This document shows positions 14,249 to 21,115 of a DNA stretch of 25,769 nt, piece by piece. The position numbers were made by a program, and so were the translations under genes. Source of the DNA: JBBQKQ01 sp043719155 (lineage in GTDB: Bacteria; Patescibacteriota; Minisyncoccia; Phycocordibacterales; UBA5272); contig JAYSUJ010000031.1 in assembly GCA_043719155.1 (NCBI GenBank), positions 1 through 25,769 on the forward strand, given 5' to 3'. Position 1 is the first letter of the stretch; each line of letters opens with the position of its first letter. A model generated the notes under the pieces. The model did no database searches, was not told the DNA's origin, and was given only the letters and a program-made list of their open reading frames with translations.

Positions 14249-15370
14249 TTATTTAATTTCACTAAATTTAGGCTTAGAGACGGTGCTTGTACTCTTTTCT
14301 GGAGTGTAGGTTAAAATTGGGTATTCCAGCTCTTTAAGTTCAGGTATTTTTTCAAAATAATATTTGAGCTTGTACTCAATAATCTCTAGGGGGAGGTTTA
14401 AGATTTGCATGAGAGGAAAGTGCACAGCACCGTAAAAAGATAAAACTTTTCTGTCTTTAAATTTATCTGGATTTTTCCTTATCTCTAGTAATAAATTTCT
14501 AGCCACAATAAATTCTCTAAAGTTGGCAAAAGAAAGTTCAACTAAGGTTTTTCCAAAAGTGGTTTGCTGCAGTTTTTCTGGTACTATATCGGCGTAACGT
14601 AAACGTCCCTCCAGGTTGTCTCTCGGCAAAAGCATTAAAAGTGAGATTGTGCTGGACAGAGCCGTGAAAGTGTCGACTTCGACTGCTGTGTCGACTGCTT
14701 TATCTCCACCCATAGCCCGGATAGTTTCTGCTGTCACAGCTGAAATAGTTACTGGGATAGCTGTTGCAGAACTTATTGCGCTAGTCGTTTCAAATAAAGT
14801 CGCAAACCTTTCATCCCAATATCTATTTCCTTTTTTTCCCATACTAAAATTATCTGGGTCGCTGCAAATGACTTTTTTATTGTGTAAAAAAGCTAAAAGC
14901 TTTAAACAGTTAAAGTATTCTCTTGCATCATGTGGTCCTTGTTTTGCAAGCCAGGTCATTATTTCCTTTTTTCCTTGCGGCAGTTTAAGAGAAAAGAGTT
15001 TTAAATATTCCGGGTCCAAGTCGGAAGAATTTTCATTGGAAAAATATTCAATTAGGACAATGTCCGAGTTTTTAATGGAATTTGATATCTCCTCAAAGCT
15101 ATGAGAAGCTTGGGGAGGATAGTGTTCTACCCCGATAAATTTTAAAGTGGTGTTTGGAGAATTAGGGATTTGCAAAGAGCTATACTCTTTGAAAAATTTA
15201 GGTGACTCTTTGTCTTCTGGTGACTCTGAACCTTGTCTATCCTTTATATTTAGCAAAGTTTTACCTGCAACCAGAGCAGCTGCTGCTCGAGCTGCCCACT
15301 TTATACCGTTCTCGATAATTCTTCGCCTGCTTGGTTGGGACTTTTCGTTTTTTAGTTTTTCTGGAGACAT
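14249..15370 (-). CDS. TraB/PrgY-like (TIKI-superfamily) protein
   Basis: A 373-residue protein with motifs of the TraB/TIKI/EreA-like fold: G80-VEH-83 at the first strand, a Glu in DIVLIEYF (E108), an Arg-Asn pair in FIVARNLLLEI (R291-N292), and a C-terminal GAVH (314-317) in VLSFYGAVHFPLM. Members are thought to be metal-dependent hydrolases/proteases or pheromone-regulating proteins; the substrate here is unknown. Residues 14-41 (SRRRIIENGIKWAARAAAALVAG) look like a weak Tat-type signal or a membrane anchor. A hydrophobic, Thr/Ala-rich stretch at about 195-250 may be membrane-associated. It diverges from the SIMPL gene, sharing a palindromic promoter region, and starts almost at the predicted RNA 5' end. 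Confidence 0.6.
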   Translation of the reverse strand: MSPEKLKNEKSQPSRRRIIENGIKWAARAAAALVAGKTLLNIKDRQGSESPEDKESPKFFKEYSSLQIPNSPNTTLKFIGVEHYPPQASHSFEEISNSIKNSDIVLIEYFSNENSSDLDPEYLKLFSLKLPQGKKEIMTWLAKQGPHDAREYFNCLKLLAFLHNKKVICSDPDNFSMGKKGNRYWDERFATLFETTSAISSATAIPVTISAVTAETIRAMGGDKAVDTAVEVDTFTALSSTISLLMLLPRDNLEGRLRYADIVPEKLQQTTFGKTLVELSFANFREFIVARNLLLEIRKNPDKFKDRKVLSFYGAVHFPLMQILNLPLEIIEYKLKYYFEKIPELKELEYPILTYTPEKSTSTVSKPKFSEIK

Positions 15371-15378
15371 GTGTTTGT

Positions 15379-15426
15379 ATTGTCAAAGTCTACCTTACTT
15401 TGACAAAAAAATAAATACGGTATACT
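15379..15426. promoter_or_regulatory. Divergent promoters overlapping a 10-bp inverted repeat
   Basis: TTGTCAAAGT (15380-15389) and ACTTTGACAA (15397-15406) form a perfect inverted repeat with a 7-nt spacer. Its right arm contains the plus-strand -35 TTGACA (15400-15405; -10 TATACT at 15421 with 15-nt spacing, or TACTGT at 15423 with 17). It also contains the minus-strand -35 TTGTCA (15406-15401; -10 GACAAT at 15384-15379). One dimeric regulator bound here could control both genes (inference). Confidence 0.6.
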
Positions 15427-15449
15427 GTATTTAGTAATTAAATAAATAT

Positions 15450-16274
15450 ATGAACAATTCAAACAACATAACGATTTTACAAAAAGCTGGAGTATTTGCC
15501 TTGGCAACACTTGGTATTTTAGCCTTGGCTGCAACTTGGTTTATGTACAAAACTTTTTCACATCAAGACACTCGTACTTTTACGGTACAAGGTAAAGGTG
15601 AGGTAGAGGTAAAGGCAACAAAGGCAACTGTGTCAGCTGAAATATTTGCAGAAAGTAAAGACACAAAAGACGGTGGGGACGCGGCTCTAAAACTTACAGA
15701 GACGTCTACTAAAATTTTTGCTGAACTTGAAAAAGCTGGTGTAAAAAAAGAAGATATAAAAACTCAAAATGTTTCCACCAATCCAAAATATGACTATTGT
15801 TATAATTATGTTAACAATAGATACGCCTTACCAGAATATTGCAAGAAAGATCCTAACGACCAGAAAGTAATAGGCTACACTTCAACTCAAAGTATCACTG
15901 TAAAGATAACCGACAATAAATCATTGGTAGAAAAAGTACTGGGACTTTTACCACAACTAGGTGCTAGAAATACTAACGGTCCCGCTTGGGAAGTGGACAA
16001 TAAAAAAGCTGTACAAGAGGCAAGAGAAAAAGCTGTAGCGGAGGCCAAAGAAAAAGCCACGAGTATAGCTAAAAGCTTGGGTATGAGCCTCGGGGAAGTG
16101 CAATACTATGCTGAAAACCAAGGTGGTGGAGGTGGTCCAATGCCATTCATGATGAAGGGTTTAACTTCGGCCAGAGCCGAAATGGCCCCAGCTCTTATGG
16201 ATATATCTGTGCCAGTTTCTGAGGGAACAGATAAGGTGACTGTAAATGTAGACATTACTTACGAGTTGAGATAG
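15450..16274 (+). CDS. SIMPL domain (DUF541) protein
   Basis: A 274-residue protein with an N-terminal membrane anchor (about residues 14-34, FALATLGILALAATWFMY) and a large extracytoplasmic SIMPL/DUF541 domain. The family pattern is clear: TFTVQGKGEVEVKATKATVSAEI, then FAELEKAGVKKEDIKTQNVSTNPKYDY, IGYTSTQSITVKI, and AREKAVAEAKEKATSIAKSLGMSLGEV, ending in VTVNVDITYELR. A Gly-rich, Met-rich loop (GGGGGPMPFMM) precedes the last strand. SIMPL proteins form oligomeric outer-surface assemblies; the role is not well defined. The 5' leader is about 17 nt with no SD. Its 3' end overlaps the rplJ promoter. Confidence 0.9.
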   Translation: MNNSNNITILQKAGVFALATLGILALAATWFMYKTFSHQDTRTFTVQGKGEVEVKATKATVSAEIFAESKDTKDGGDAALKLTETSTKIFAELEKAGVKKEDIKTQNVSTNPKYDYCYNYVNNRYALPEYCKKDPNDQKVIGYTSTQSITVKITDNKSLVEKVLGLLPQLGARNTNGPAWEVDNKKAVQEAREKAVAEAKEKATSIAKSLGMSLGEVQYYAENQGGGGGPMPFMMKGLTSARAEMAPALMDISVPVSEGTDKVTVNVDITYELR

Positions 16275-16294
16275 TTCTAAATTCGTGTTATAAT
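16266..16294 (+). promoter_or_regulatory. Promoter of the rplJ-rplL operon
   Basis: TTGAGA (16266-16271), 17-nt spacer, TATAAT (16289-16294), overlapping the end of the SIMPL gene. RNA should start near 16301. Confidence 0.8.
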
Positions 16295-16300
16295 ACATCT

Positions 16301-16434
16301 TGTAAACCAAAGAAAGGGTAGTGTGAAATAAATTTAGAGATAAAAATATTTTACTTAATGTCTCCCTGACGGTATCTAAAGAATATTTATATACACTTTG
16401 TGTTTATTTGTCCGATTAAAATTAAAAATTAAAC
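16301..16434 (+). promoter_or_regulatory. rplJ leader, candidate L10 autoregulatory region
   Basis: About 134 nt of untranslated leader, the longest of any protein gene here apart from operon inserts. GGG at 16316-16318 and CTCCCTGACGG (about 16363-16373) could pair, and the later segment contains a TACAC/GTGTT hairpin. In many bacteria the L10-L12 complex binds the rplJ leader to repress translation; I infer the same here from length and position and do not see a definite kink-turn. Confidence 0.4.
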
Positions 16435-16920
16435 ATGCCAATTACAAAAGCAAAAAAAGGTGAAATCCTAAAACAATTGAACACTATTGTAGACTCTTCA
16501 AAGTCTATAGTATTTCTTTCTTTGAAAGGGATAACCGCCAATGATACTGTTGTGATGCGTAAGAAGTTAACTTCTGAAAAAGTAGGTTTAAAAGTTGCTA
16601 AAAAAACTTTATTCAAAAAAGTTGTTGCTGATAAAAACATCAGTGGAACTATGCCTGAATTTGGTCAAGAAACAGCTTTTGCTTATGGAGAAGATTTGTT
16701 GGCCCCAGCTCGTGAAATGTTGAGTTTCACCAAAATGCATAAGGGGTTAATAAGTATAGTGGGTGGTATATTTGACGGAGCCTACAAGTCAAAAGAAGAA
16801 ATGATGCAAATAGCAACTATTCCTTCTAGAGAAGTGTTGATCTCTCAAATTGCTTACTTGCTAAAATCTCCTATCCAGAGTTTAGCTATTGCTGTGTCAG
16901 AGGTTTCTAAAACAAAATAA
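16435..16920 (+). CDS. rplJ: 50S ribosomal protein uL10
   Basis: Ribosomal protein uL10 (161 residues), the base of the L7/L12 stalk. The N-terminus MPITKAKKGEILKQLNTIVDSSKSIVFLSLKGITANDTVVMRKKL is typical, followed by VAKKTLFKKVVAD (the K-N-T-L segment of the family) and the C-terminal helix ISQIAYLLKSPIQSLAIAV that carries L12 dimers. rplK and rplA, usually upstream, are not adjacent. The gene has its own promoter, a long leader and no SD. The normally short gap to rplL is expanded to 458 nt by insert 3. Confidence 0.96.
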   Translation: MPITKAKKGEILKQLNTIVDSSKSIVFLSLKGITANDTVVMRKKLTSEKVGLKVAKKTLFKKVVADKNISGTMPEFGQETAFAYGEDLLAPAREMLSFTKMHKGLISIVGGIFDGAYKSKEEMMQIATIPSREVLISQIAYLLKSPIQSLAIAVSEVSKTK

Positions 16921-17014
16921 TTTTTTTAAAATTATTTGCACATTAACAAAAAAATATTGAGTATCACGTTTTACAAAAAATTAGTTGAGATAGCTTGTTA
17001 ACAGGAGGAAGAAG

Positions 17015-17275
17015 ATGGTAAGTGAAAACGAAAAGAAGCCAGACTTTCTAGTTGTTCTCCGTTCAAAAAAAACAGGAGAACATCTTGTGGGTGAATTTTA
17101 TAAACTTCCCCCAGGTGAAATTGGCTGCGAAGAGCCTGTACTATGGCAATTGCTAGCATTCCTGAAAGGCTTCTTGGAGGAGAGAAATAAAAAGATGCTG
17201 ACGCACCCTGAGGGTGTTGGAGATCTAGAGCTCCTGGGTTTGTACAGCAAATTCGACGATCTTGAAAACTATTGA
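17015..17275 (+). CDS. small acidic protein of insert 3, function unknown
   Basis: An 86-residue protein that I do not recognise. The start is fixed by the strongest SD in the window, AGGAGG at 17003-17008, 6 nt before ATG 17015. The N-terminal half looks like a small beta unit (PDFLVVLRSKKTGEHLVGEFYKLPPGEIGCEEP), the middle an amphipathic helix (VLWQLLAFLKGFLEERNKKML), and the end is acidic (DLELLGLYSKFDDLENY). No signal peptide, and the single Cys argues against metal binding. It does not share the NWKP ending of the insert 1 and 2 proteins. Codons are less AT-biased than in rplJ and rplL, and the stop is TGA. Confidence 0.75.
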   Translation: MVSENEKKPDFLVVLRSKKTGEHLVGEFYKLPPGEIGCEEPVLWQLLAFLKGFLEERNKKMLTHPEGVGDLELLGLYSKFDDLENY

Positions 17276-17281
17276 CAAGTA

Positions 17282-17316
17282 GCTACACGCATAGTTTCTG
17301 AAACTTTGCGTGTAGC
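17282..17316 (+). other. Hairpin after the insert 3 ORF
   Basis: GCTACACGCA (17282-17291) pairs with TGCGTGTAGC (17307-17316). A nested AGTTT/AAACT stem with loop CTG makes an almost continuous hairpin, 6 nt after the stop. What follows is ATCTATC, not a U-tract, so read-through to rplL is expected. Confidence 0.8.
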
Positions 17317-17378
17317 ATCTATCTTAATTTGTTTTTTGTAAAACGTGGTACTTGATATTAAATTAAAATAAAATTAAT

Positions 17379-17741
17379 ATGAAATTTGAACAATTTTTGA
17401 AAGATATAGAAGGGGCAACAGTGCTAGAGTTGAATGAATTAGTAAAGGCAATTGAGGAAAAGTTTGGTGTTTCAGCGCAAGCTGTAGCAGCAGCTCCAGC
17501 AGCTGGTGGTGCGGTAGAGGCAGAAGCTAAATCTTCTTACAGTGTCATCTTGGCAGATGCAGGCGCACAAAAAATCGCCGTGATGAAAGTGGTAAAAGAA
17601 GCTCTTGCTCTTGGTCTTAAAGAGGCTAAGGACTTGGTAGACGCTGCTCCAAAAGAAATAAAAGCTAATGTTCCAAAAGCAGAAGCTGATAAACTTAAAG
17701 CAGATCTTGAGGCTGCAGGTGCGAAAGTTGAGTTGAAATAA
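17379..17741 (+). CDS. rplL: 50S ribosomal protein bL12 (L7/L12)
   Basis: Ribosomal protein L7/L12 (120 residues), the mobile stalk protein that recruits translation GTPases. The N-terminal dimerisation domain (MKFEQFLKDIEGATVLELNELVKAIEEKFGV) is followed by an Ala-rich hinge (about 33-50). The C-terminal domain contains the family signature in IAVMKVVKEALALGLKEAKDLVDAAPKEIKANV and ends AAGAKVELK. Length is normal. It starts 19 nt after the right arm of insert 3 with no SD. A strong terminator follows at 17760-17791. Confidence 0.97.
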   Translation: MKFEQFLKDIEGATVLELNELVKAIEEKFGVSAQAVAAAPAAGGAVEAEAKSSYSVILADAGAQKIAVMKVVKEALALGLKEAKDLVDAAPKEIKANVPKAEADKLKADLEAAGAKVELK

Positions 17742-17759
17742 ATTTAACTTTTTGAAAAT

Positions 17760-17791
17760 AAAAAACAGGCATAATAAAATTTGCCTGTTTT
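17760..17791 (+). terminator. Intrinsic terminator after rplL
   Basis: AAAACAGGCA (17761-17770) pairs with TGCCTGTTTT (17781-17790), extended by one A-T pair on the outside, and runs into a long T-rich tract. It ends the rplJ-rplL operon. Confidence 0.85.
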
Positions 17792-17803
17792 TTGCTTTTT
17801 TTT

Positions 17804-17812
17804 ATGGTAGAA
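17804..17812 (+). promoter_or_regulatory. Extended -10 promoter of the first thioredoxin-like gene
   Basis: ATGG-TAGAAT, with TGG directly before TAGAAT (17807-17812), is an extended -10. The -35 region falls in the T-tract of the preceding terminator and is weak. The predicted leader is about 27 nt and includes the SD. Confidence 0.5.
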
Positions 17813-17845
17813 TATCATTCCTCTAAACCAAAAGGAGTCAGCTCA

Positions 17846-18238
17846 ATGAAAGTCTTAAAGTTTTTTGGAAAAGTACTTCTCAGTGCTTTTGCTGTACTGG
17901 TTGTTTTACTCTCGGTTCTCATCTACACAGCACCAGAGCCCAAACCAGAAAATTTGGATGTACCGCAGTCCTGCCAAAAAAATAAGATCGTTATGATCTC
18001 ATCCACATGGTGCCACTGGTGCAAAACAGCCAAGCTTTCCTTTCAAGCAAGTGGCATTGAATTTGAAGAAATTCTACATAACAAAATGCTTGCTAATGAC
18101 GCCGATGCTTTGGATAGCAAGTATTCAAAGAAAGGTTTTCTGGGCTACCCATTCTTTGTCTTGACGGATAAGAACGGTAAAGAAAGTTATGTTCCCGGTT
18201 GGCAAAAGGAAAGACTGGTCCAGGAATACTGCAAGTAG
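17846..18238 (+). CDS. membrane-anchored thioredoxin-like protein 1
   Basis: A 130-residue protein with an N-terminal membrane anchor (about residues 8-28, GKVLLSAFAVLVVLLSVLIY) and a small thioredoxin/glutaredoxin-like domain facing outward. The redox motif is C56-HWC-59 in VMISSTWCHWCK, and GYPFFV supplies the cis-Pro of the fold. Two further cysteines (C43 and the penultimate C129) may form a second disulfide. It probably acts in extracytoplasmic disulfide chemistry (inference), which would suit the Cys-rich surface proteins nearby. ATG 17846 is chosen over the in-frame upstream ATGs because AAAGGAG (17831-17837) lies 8 nt before it. It is a diverged tandem paralogue of the next gene. Confidence 0.85.
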   Translation: MKVLKFFGKVLLSAFAVLVVLLSVLIYTAPEPKPENLDVPQSCQKNKIVMISSTWCHWCKTAKLSFQASGIEFEEILHNKMLANDADALDSKYSKKGFLGYPFFVLTDKNGKESYVPGWQKERLVQEYCK

Positions 18239-18262
18239 TATTCAGGAAATAGTTTTTTTACG

Positions 18263-18287
18263 AAGAGTCCTCAGACTGAGGACTCTT
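18263..18287 (+). terminator. Intrinsic terminator after thioredoxin-like 1
   Basis: AAGAGTCCTC and GAGGACTCTT form a perfect stem with loop AGACT, followed by TTATTTTTT. It is GC-richer than the terminators of the ribosomal genes. Confidence 0.9.
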
Positions 18288-18299
18288 TTATTTTTTATG

Positions 18300-18327
18300 T
18301 TGATTTATTCTGAAATCATGGTATAAT
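18300..18327 (+). promoter_or_regulatory. Promoter and 5' stem-loop of thioredoxin-like 2
   Basis: TTGATT (18300-18305), 16-nt spacer ending in TGG, TATAAT (18322-18327). RNA should start near 18334, exactly where a hairpin begins (CTTAGC 18334-18339, loop AAAA, GCTAAG 18344-18349), a 5'-terminal stem-loop of the kind that stabilises mRNA. Confidence 0.75.
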
Positions 18328-18363
18328 TTTTTTCTTAGCAAAAGCTAAGTTCCCAGCCATACA

Positions 18364-18378
18364 TGTCCTGAAAGGACA
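18364..18378 (+). promoter_or_regulatory. SD-sequestering hairpin before thioredoxin-like 2
   Basis: TGTCCT (18364-18369), loop GAA, AGGACA (18373-18378): a perfect 6-bp hairpin that includes the AAAGGA Shine-Dalgarno of the gene starting at 18383. Opening of this hairpin could set translation efficiency (inference). Confidence 0.6.
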
Positions 18379-18382
18379 AAAC

Positions 18383-18805
18383 ATGAGTAAGGTGAAAGAA
18401 TTGTGGAGAAGTGACTTGGGTACATTTTTTCTAGCTTGTTGTCTCGGTGTGGGGATTATACTGTTTTCCCACCTCGGCAACAAGTTGAGAGAGCTGGAGG
18501 CAAAATCTGCCCTTCAAGTTGCTTTGACCGACAACTGCAAGAAAAATCACATCATCATGGTTTCGGCCAGCTGGTGTCATTATTGTCGTACGGCGACAAG
18601 AGAGCTTGGTGAGTTGGGGGTTAAGTTTCTCGAAAATCAAATCGACAGACTTCCGCTTGAAGAGCAAAAAGAAATTGCTCGTCAACTCCAACCTTACGGT
18701 TTCGTTGGTTACCCGTTCTTTATAGTTCGAAACCACGAAACTAACCAGTTCTCCTACGTCAGCGGCTGGCAAAAAGCTCAAGTTGTGCAGCAATACTGCA
18801 ACTGA
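18383..18805 (+). CDS. membrane-anchored thioredoxin-like protein 2
   Basis: A 140-residue protein built like the preceding one: a membrane anchor at about residues 11-30 (DLGTFFLACCLGVGIILFSH), then a thioredoxin-like domain with C65-HYC-68 in IIMVSASWCHYCRTA, a GYPFFIV cis-Pro segment, and the shared ending YVSGWQKAQVVQQYC. Shared positions with paralogue 1 include the Asn-Cys/Ser-Cys about 13 residues before the CxxC and the C-terminal Cys, suggesting a conserved second disulfide. It has its own promoter, 5' stem-loop, SD (AAAGGA, 18371-18376) and terminator, so the pair can be expressed independently. It is less AT-rich than neighbouring core genes. Confidence 0.85.
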   Translation: MSKVKELWRSDLGTFFLACCLGVGIILFSHLGNKLRELEAKSALQVALTDNCKKNHIIMVSASWCHYCRTATRELGELGVKFLENQIDRLPLEEQKEIARQLQPYGFVGYPFFIVRNHETNQFSYVSGWQKAQVVQQYCN

Positions 18806-18831
18806 GCTTTTACTCAATACTTCTGCCATTT

Positions 18832-18858
18832 GGGCTCTTCGCAAGAAGAGCCCTTTTT
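18832..18858 (+). terminator. Intrinsic terminator after thioredoxin-like 2
   Basis: GGGCTCTTC (18832-18840), GNRA loop GCAA, GAAGAGCCC (18845-18853), then TTTTT. A textbook terminator. Confidence 0.92.
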
Positions 18859-18875
18859 AATTTTTAATTCTTAGT

Positions 18876-18881
18876 TATACT
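18876..18881 (+). promoter_or_regulatory. -10 element of the 18889 gene
   Basis: TATACT at 18876-18881 predicts an RNA start at about 18888, next to the GTG start at 18889, so the message would be leaderless. The -35 region overlaps the terminator T-tract and is weak. Confidence 0.55.
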
Positions 18882-18888
18882 GTAAATA

Positions 18889-21030
18889 GTGAAAAAAATA
18901 ATTTTAATCTCCCTTGGGCTTTTCCTGTCAACAAACTCCGCATTTACACAGAGTATAAATAATTTAACTAGTAATTTAGTTTGTCCAGAACTTAAATATT
19001 TCCAAAAACTAGGAAGTAACGACAAGAGAAATAATGGAGAAACAAGTAAATTGCAAAGTTTTTTAAAACAAAACCTGTCTTTATCAAATCAGCAATTTTT
19101 GGTATCGGGACATTTTGGTAGAGTAACTCAGAATTTTGTAAAACAATTTCAAGAAAACAACAATTTAATTATTTCAGGACAAGTAGGTCAGATAACGAGA
19201 AATAAAATTCTAGGCTCATGTTCTAGTTCAGTGGATGATACAATCACAAATTACGAAATGAAAACTTCTTTTTTGGAAGGGACACAAAGTGTGATGCTTA
19301 ATGTAAGCTTTTTGAATTCTGTACAACAGTCAGTGATGCTAAATTCCTATCAAGTTTCGCAATATAAAGTAAAATGGGGAGATGGTACAGAAGATATATT
19401 GGAGTGTAATGGTTTAGCTTTTCCAAATTCAACAAGTGAAATTCAACGGCAATGTGGTGGTGGCTTGTCAACAAAGAAATATTCTCAGCCAGGAAATTTT
19501 ACAATTTCTTTAACCGGACAAAATGGTAATATTCTAAAATCTATCTCGTATGAGTATAAATCAGCGATATCTTCTTGTACTTTTAACGGACAAAGTTATA
19601 CAAATAATCAAAGTCTTGTAACGTATTTAACTTCTTCCGTTCCTCTTGGTTCAACTTGTCAATCACAGACACGTACTTGTACCAATGGAACTTTGTCTGG
19701 AAGCTACACAAATGCTTCTTGTTCTGTAACTGTTGCTCAATCTTGTTCTGCGGGTGGTGTAACAATTGCTAATTTAATTACAAGACTATTTTATCTGTCC
19801 TCAACTGTTCCTTATGGTTCAATTTGCCAAAGTGAAAATAGGACTTGTAACAATGGGGTATTGAGTGGAGGTTCTAATTTTTCATTTTCAAGCTGTCAGC
19901 AAACTTCTGATCAGCAGATGATTGTAAACCTTACACCTTTTGCTTTGACGACTCCTACGAATAACCAAACAGTAACAAGCAGAGTAATAAGTTTTTCAGG
20001 TACTTGTGACTCAAGTAAGGGATATGTATTTTTAATTGTGGGTGCTGAAAGTAAAAACACTTTATGTAATGCAAATAATACTTTCTCAGATACTTTAAAC
20101 TATGTTGGAAATTTTGGACAGGTAAATGCTGGGACTGGCTATTTGTCAGAAGGTGGCGCTTTTAAGCAAACAATGGTGCTCAACTTAAGCTTCCCTTACC
20201 AACCTTTAACCACAAATAGAAACGATAAAAAAACGTCTATAAATTTTAACAATGTGTATTCGCCGGATGTGATTTTAAAAGACGGTTGGAGATATGTTTA
20301 CTTTGGTGGGTGGGTAGAGAATGGTCAAACTCATGACAATATTTATAGAATGAAGTGTGGGAATCTGGGTGACGGGTGTACTGACTTGGTAAAAGTTTTA
20401 GACGGAATGGCACATGGTTTTGACCATATAAATGACCCGTCTATTATTCGAAAAACTGACGGAACTTATATTATGTATTTAACTGGTCTGGTCAATGGCT
20501 TAAATGCTTTCACACCTTCGAATAATAAAATATATTATTCTACATCCAGTGACGGGGTTACTTGGACAGCACCTATACTTGTAATTTCTAATGCTTGGCT
20601 ACCCAGTGCGACTATTGGTGTGACTGGTCAAGTAGAAGTTTTCGGGAATGAGACTTTGGTTATGGGAAATGTAGCTAGATTTAAACTTGGGGCAAACGGT
20701 ACGACGGCTACTAACAACTATGAAGCGCTTGTTTTTTCAAATGGAGAATTTTATAGTAATTCAAGTATAAAATATAGATCGAGTATTGGTATCTACCAAA
20801 TGTTTGGAGAAAGAAGTGGTGCTACAGCCATCGACTATCTGTCATCAACAGACGGGATACATTTTACCCTTGTTACAAAAGATGTGGTCACATCTGCTTC
20901 AGCAGGCATGTTGCATGTTCGCACACCTGGGCAAGACTCAGACACTGGAAATTGGCTTTACTATGGCGCAACAAATAATCCAAATGCAACTGAAAACAAA
21001 ATCTTGTTCCAAACTTGGACAGCACAGTAG
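18889..21030 (+). CDS. secreted PG-binding protein with Cys repeats and beta-propeller-like C-terminus
   Basis: A 713-residue exported protein starting with GTG, which the nearby -10 supports. Residues 1-20 are a signal peptide (KKIILISLGLFLSTNSAFTQ). About 35-110 is a peptidoglycan-binding domain like that of the 8635 protein (TSKLQSFLKQNLSL, RVTQNFVKQFQENN). A PKD-like segment (VKWGDGTEDI) follows. Then come two copies of a Cys-rich unit (VPLGSTCQSQTRTCTNGTLSG and VPYGSICQSENRTCNNGVLSG) at about 245-340. Residues about 440-713 read as beta-propeller blades (SPDVILKDGWRYVYFGGW, NDPSIIRKTDGTYIMYLTG, IYYSTSSDGVTWT), resembling GH43-type or lectin-like folds; catalytic acids were not assigned. 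Probably cell-surface. Confidence 0.8.
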   Translation: MKKIILISLGLFLSTNSAFTQSINNLTSNLVCPELKYFQKLGSNDKRNNGETSKLQSFLKQNLSLSNQQFLVSGHFGRVTQNFVKQFQENNNLIISGQVGQITRNKILGSCSSSVDDTITNYEMKTSFLEGTQSVMLNVSFLNSVQQSVMLNSYQVSQYKVKWGDGTEDILECNGLAFPNSTSEIQRQCGGGLSTKKYSQPGNFTISLTGQNGNILKSISYEYKSAISSCTFNGQSYTNNQSLVTYLTSSVPLGSTCQSQTRTCTNGTLSGSYTNASCSVTVAQSCSAGGVTIANLITRLFYLSSTVPYGSICQSENRTCNNGVLSGGSNFSFSSCQQTSDQQMIVNLTPFALTTPTNNQTVTSRVISFSGTCDSSKGYVFLIVGAESKNTLCNANNTFSDTLNYVGNFGQVNAGTGYLSEGGAFKQTMVLNLSFPYQPLTTNRNDKKTSINFNNVYSPDVILKDGWRYVYFGGWVENGQTHDNIYRMKCGNLGDGCTDLVKVLDGMAHGFDHINDPSIIRKTDGTYIMYLTGLVNGLNAFTPSNNKIYYSTSSDGVTWTAPILVISNAWLPSATIGVTGQVEVFGNETLVMGNVARFKLGANGTTATNNYEALVFSNGEFYSNSSIKYRSSIGIYQMFGERSGATAIDYLSSTDGIHFTLVTKDVVTSASAGMLHVRTPGQDSDTGNWLYYGATNNPNATENKILFQTWTAQ

Positions 21031-21115
21031 GGTAAGACTTGTCAAAGTTGTACTTTTCTAAAAAGTTGTTTAAACTAAACTCAATTAATAGAGTAAGTAT
21101 TAAAAAAGAGTAAAT

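Larger units (their letters stand above)
16953..17359 (+). mobile_element. Insert 3: inverted-repeat-bounded cargo element between rplJ and rplL
   Basis: A 407-nt segment bounded by arms at 16953-16980 and 17332-17359: 28 consecutive pairs with no mismatch if T16958-G17354, G16959-T17353 and T16964-G17348 are counted as G.U wobbles; a further wobble may add one pair. The 16 innermost pairs (CACGTTTTACAAAAAA) are perfect and differ from the inner arms of inserts 1 and 2. Positions 16936-16967 match 740-771 of insert 1 at 30 of 32 positions. Inside: a perfect SD, an 86-codon ORF and a strong hairpin without a U-tract. The right arm ends 19 nt before the rplL start. Confidence 0.7.

Noticed and set aside
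15889..15897. AGTATCAC match inside the SIMPL gene
   Set aside because: It lies within a conserved coding stretch (QSITVK), has no AT-run like the arms and no partner; a chance match.
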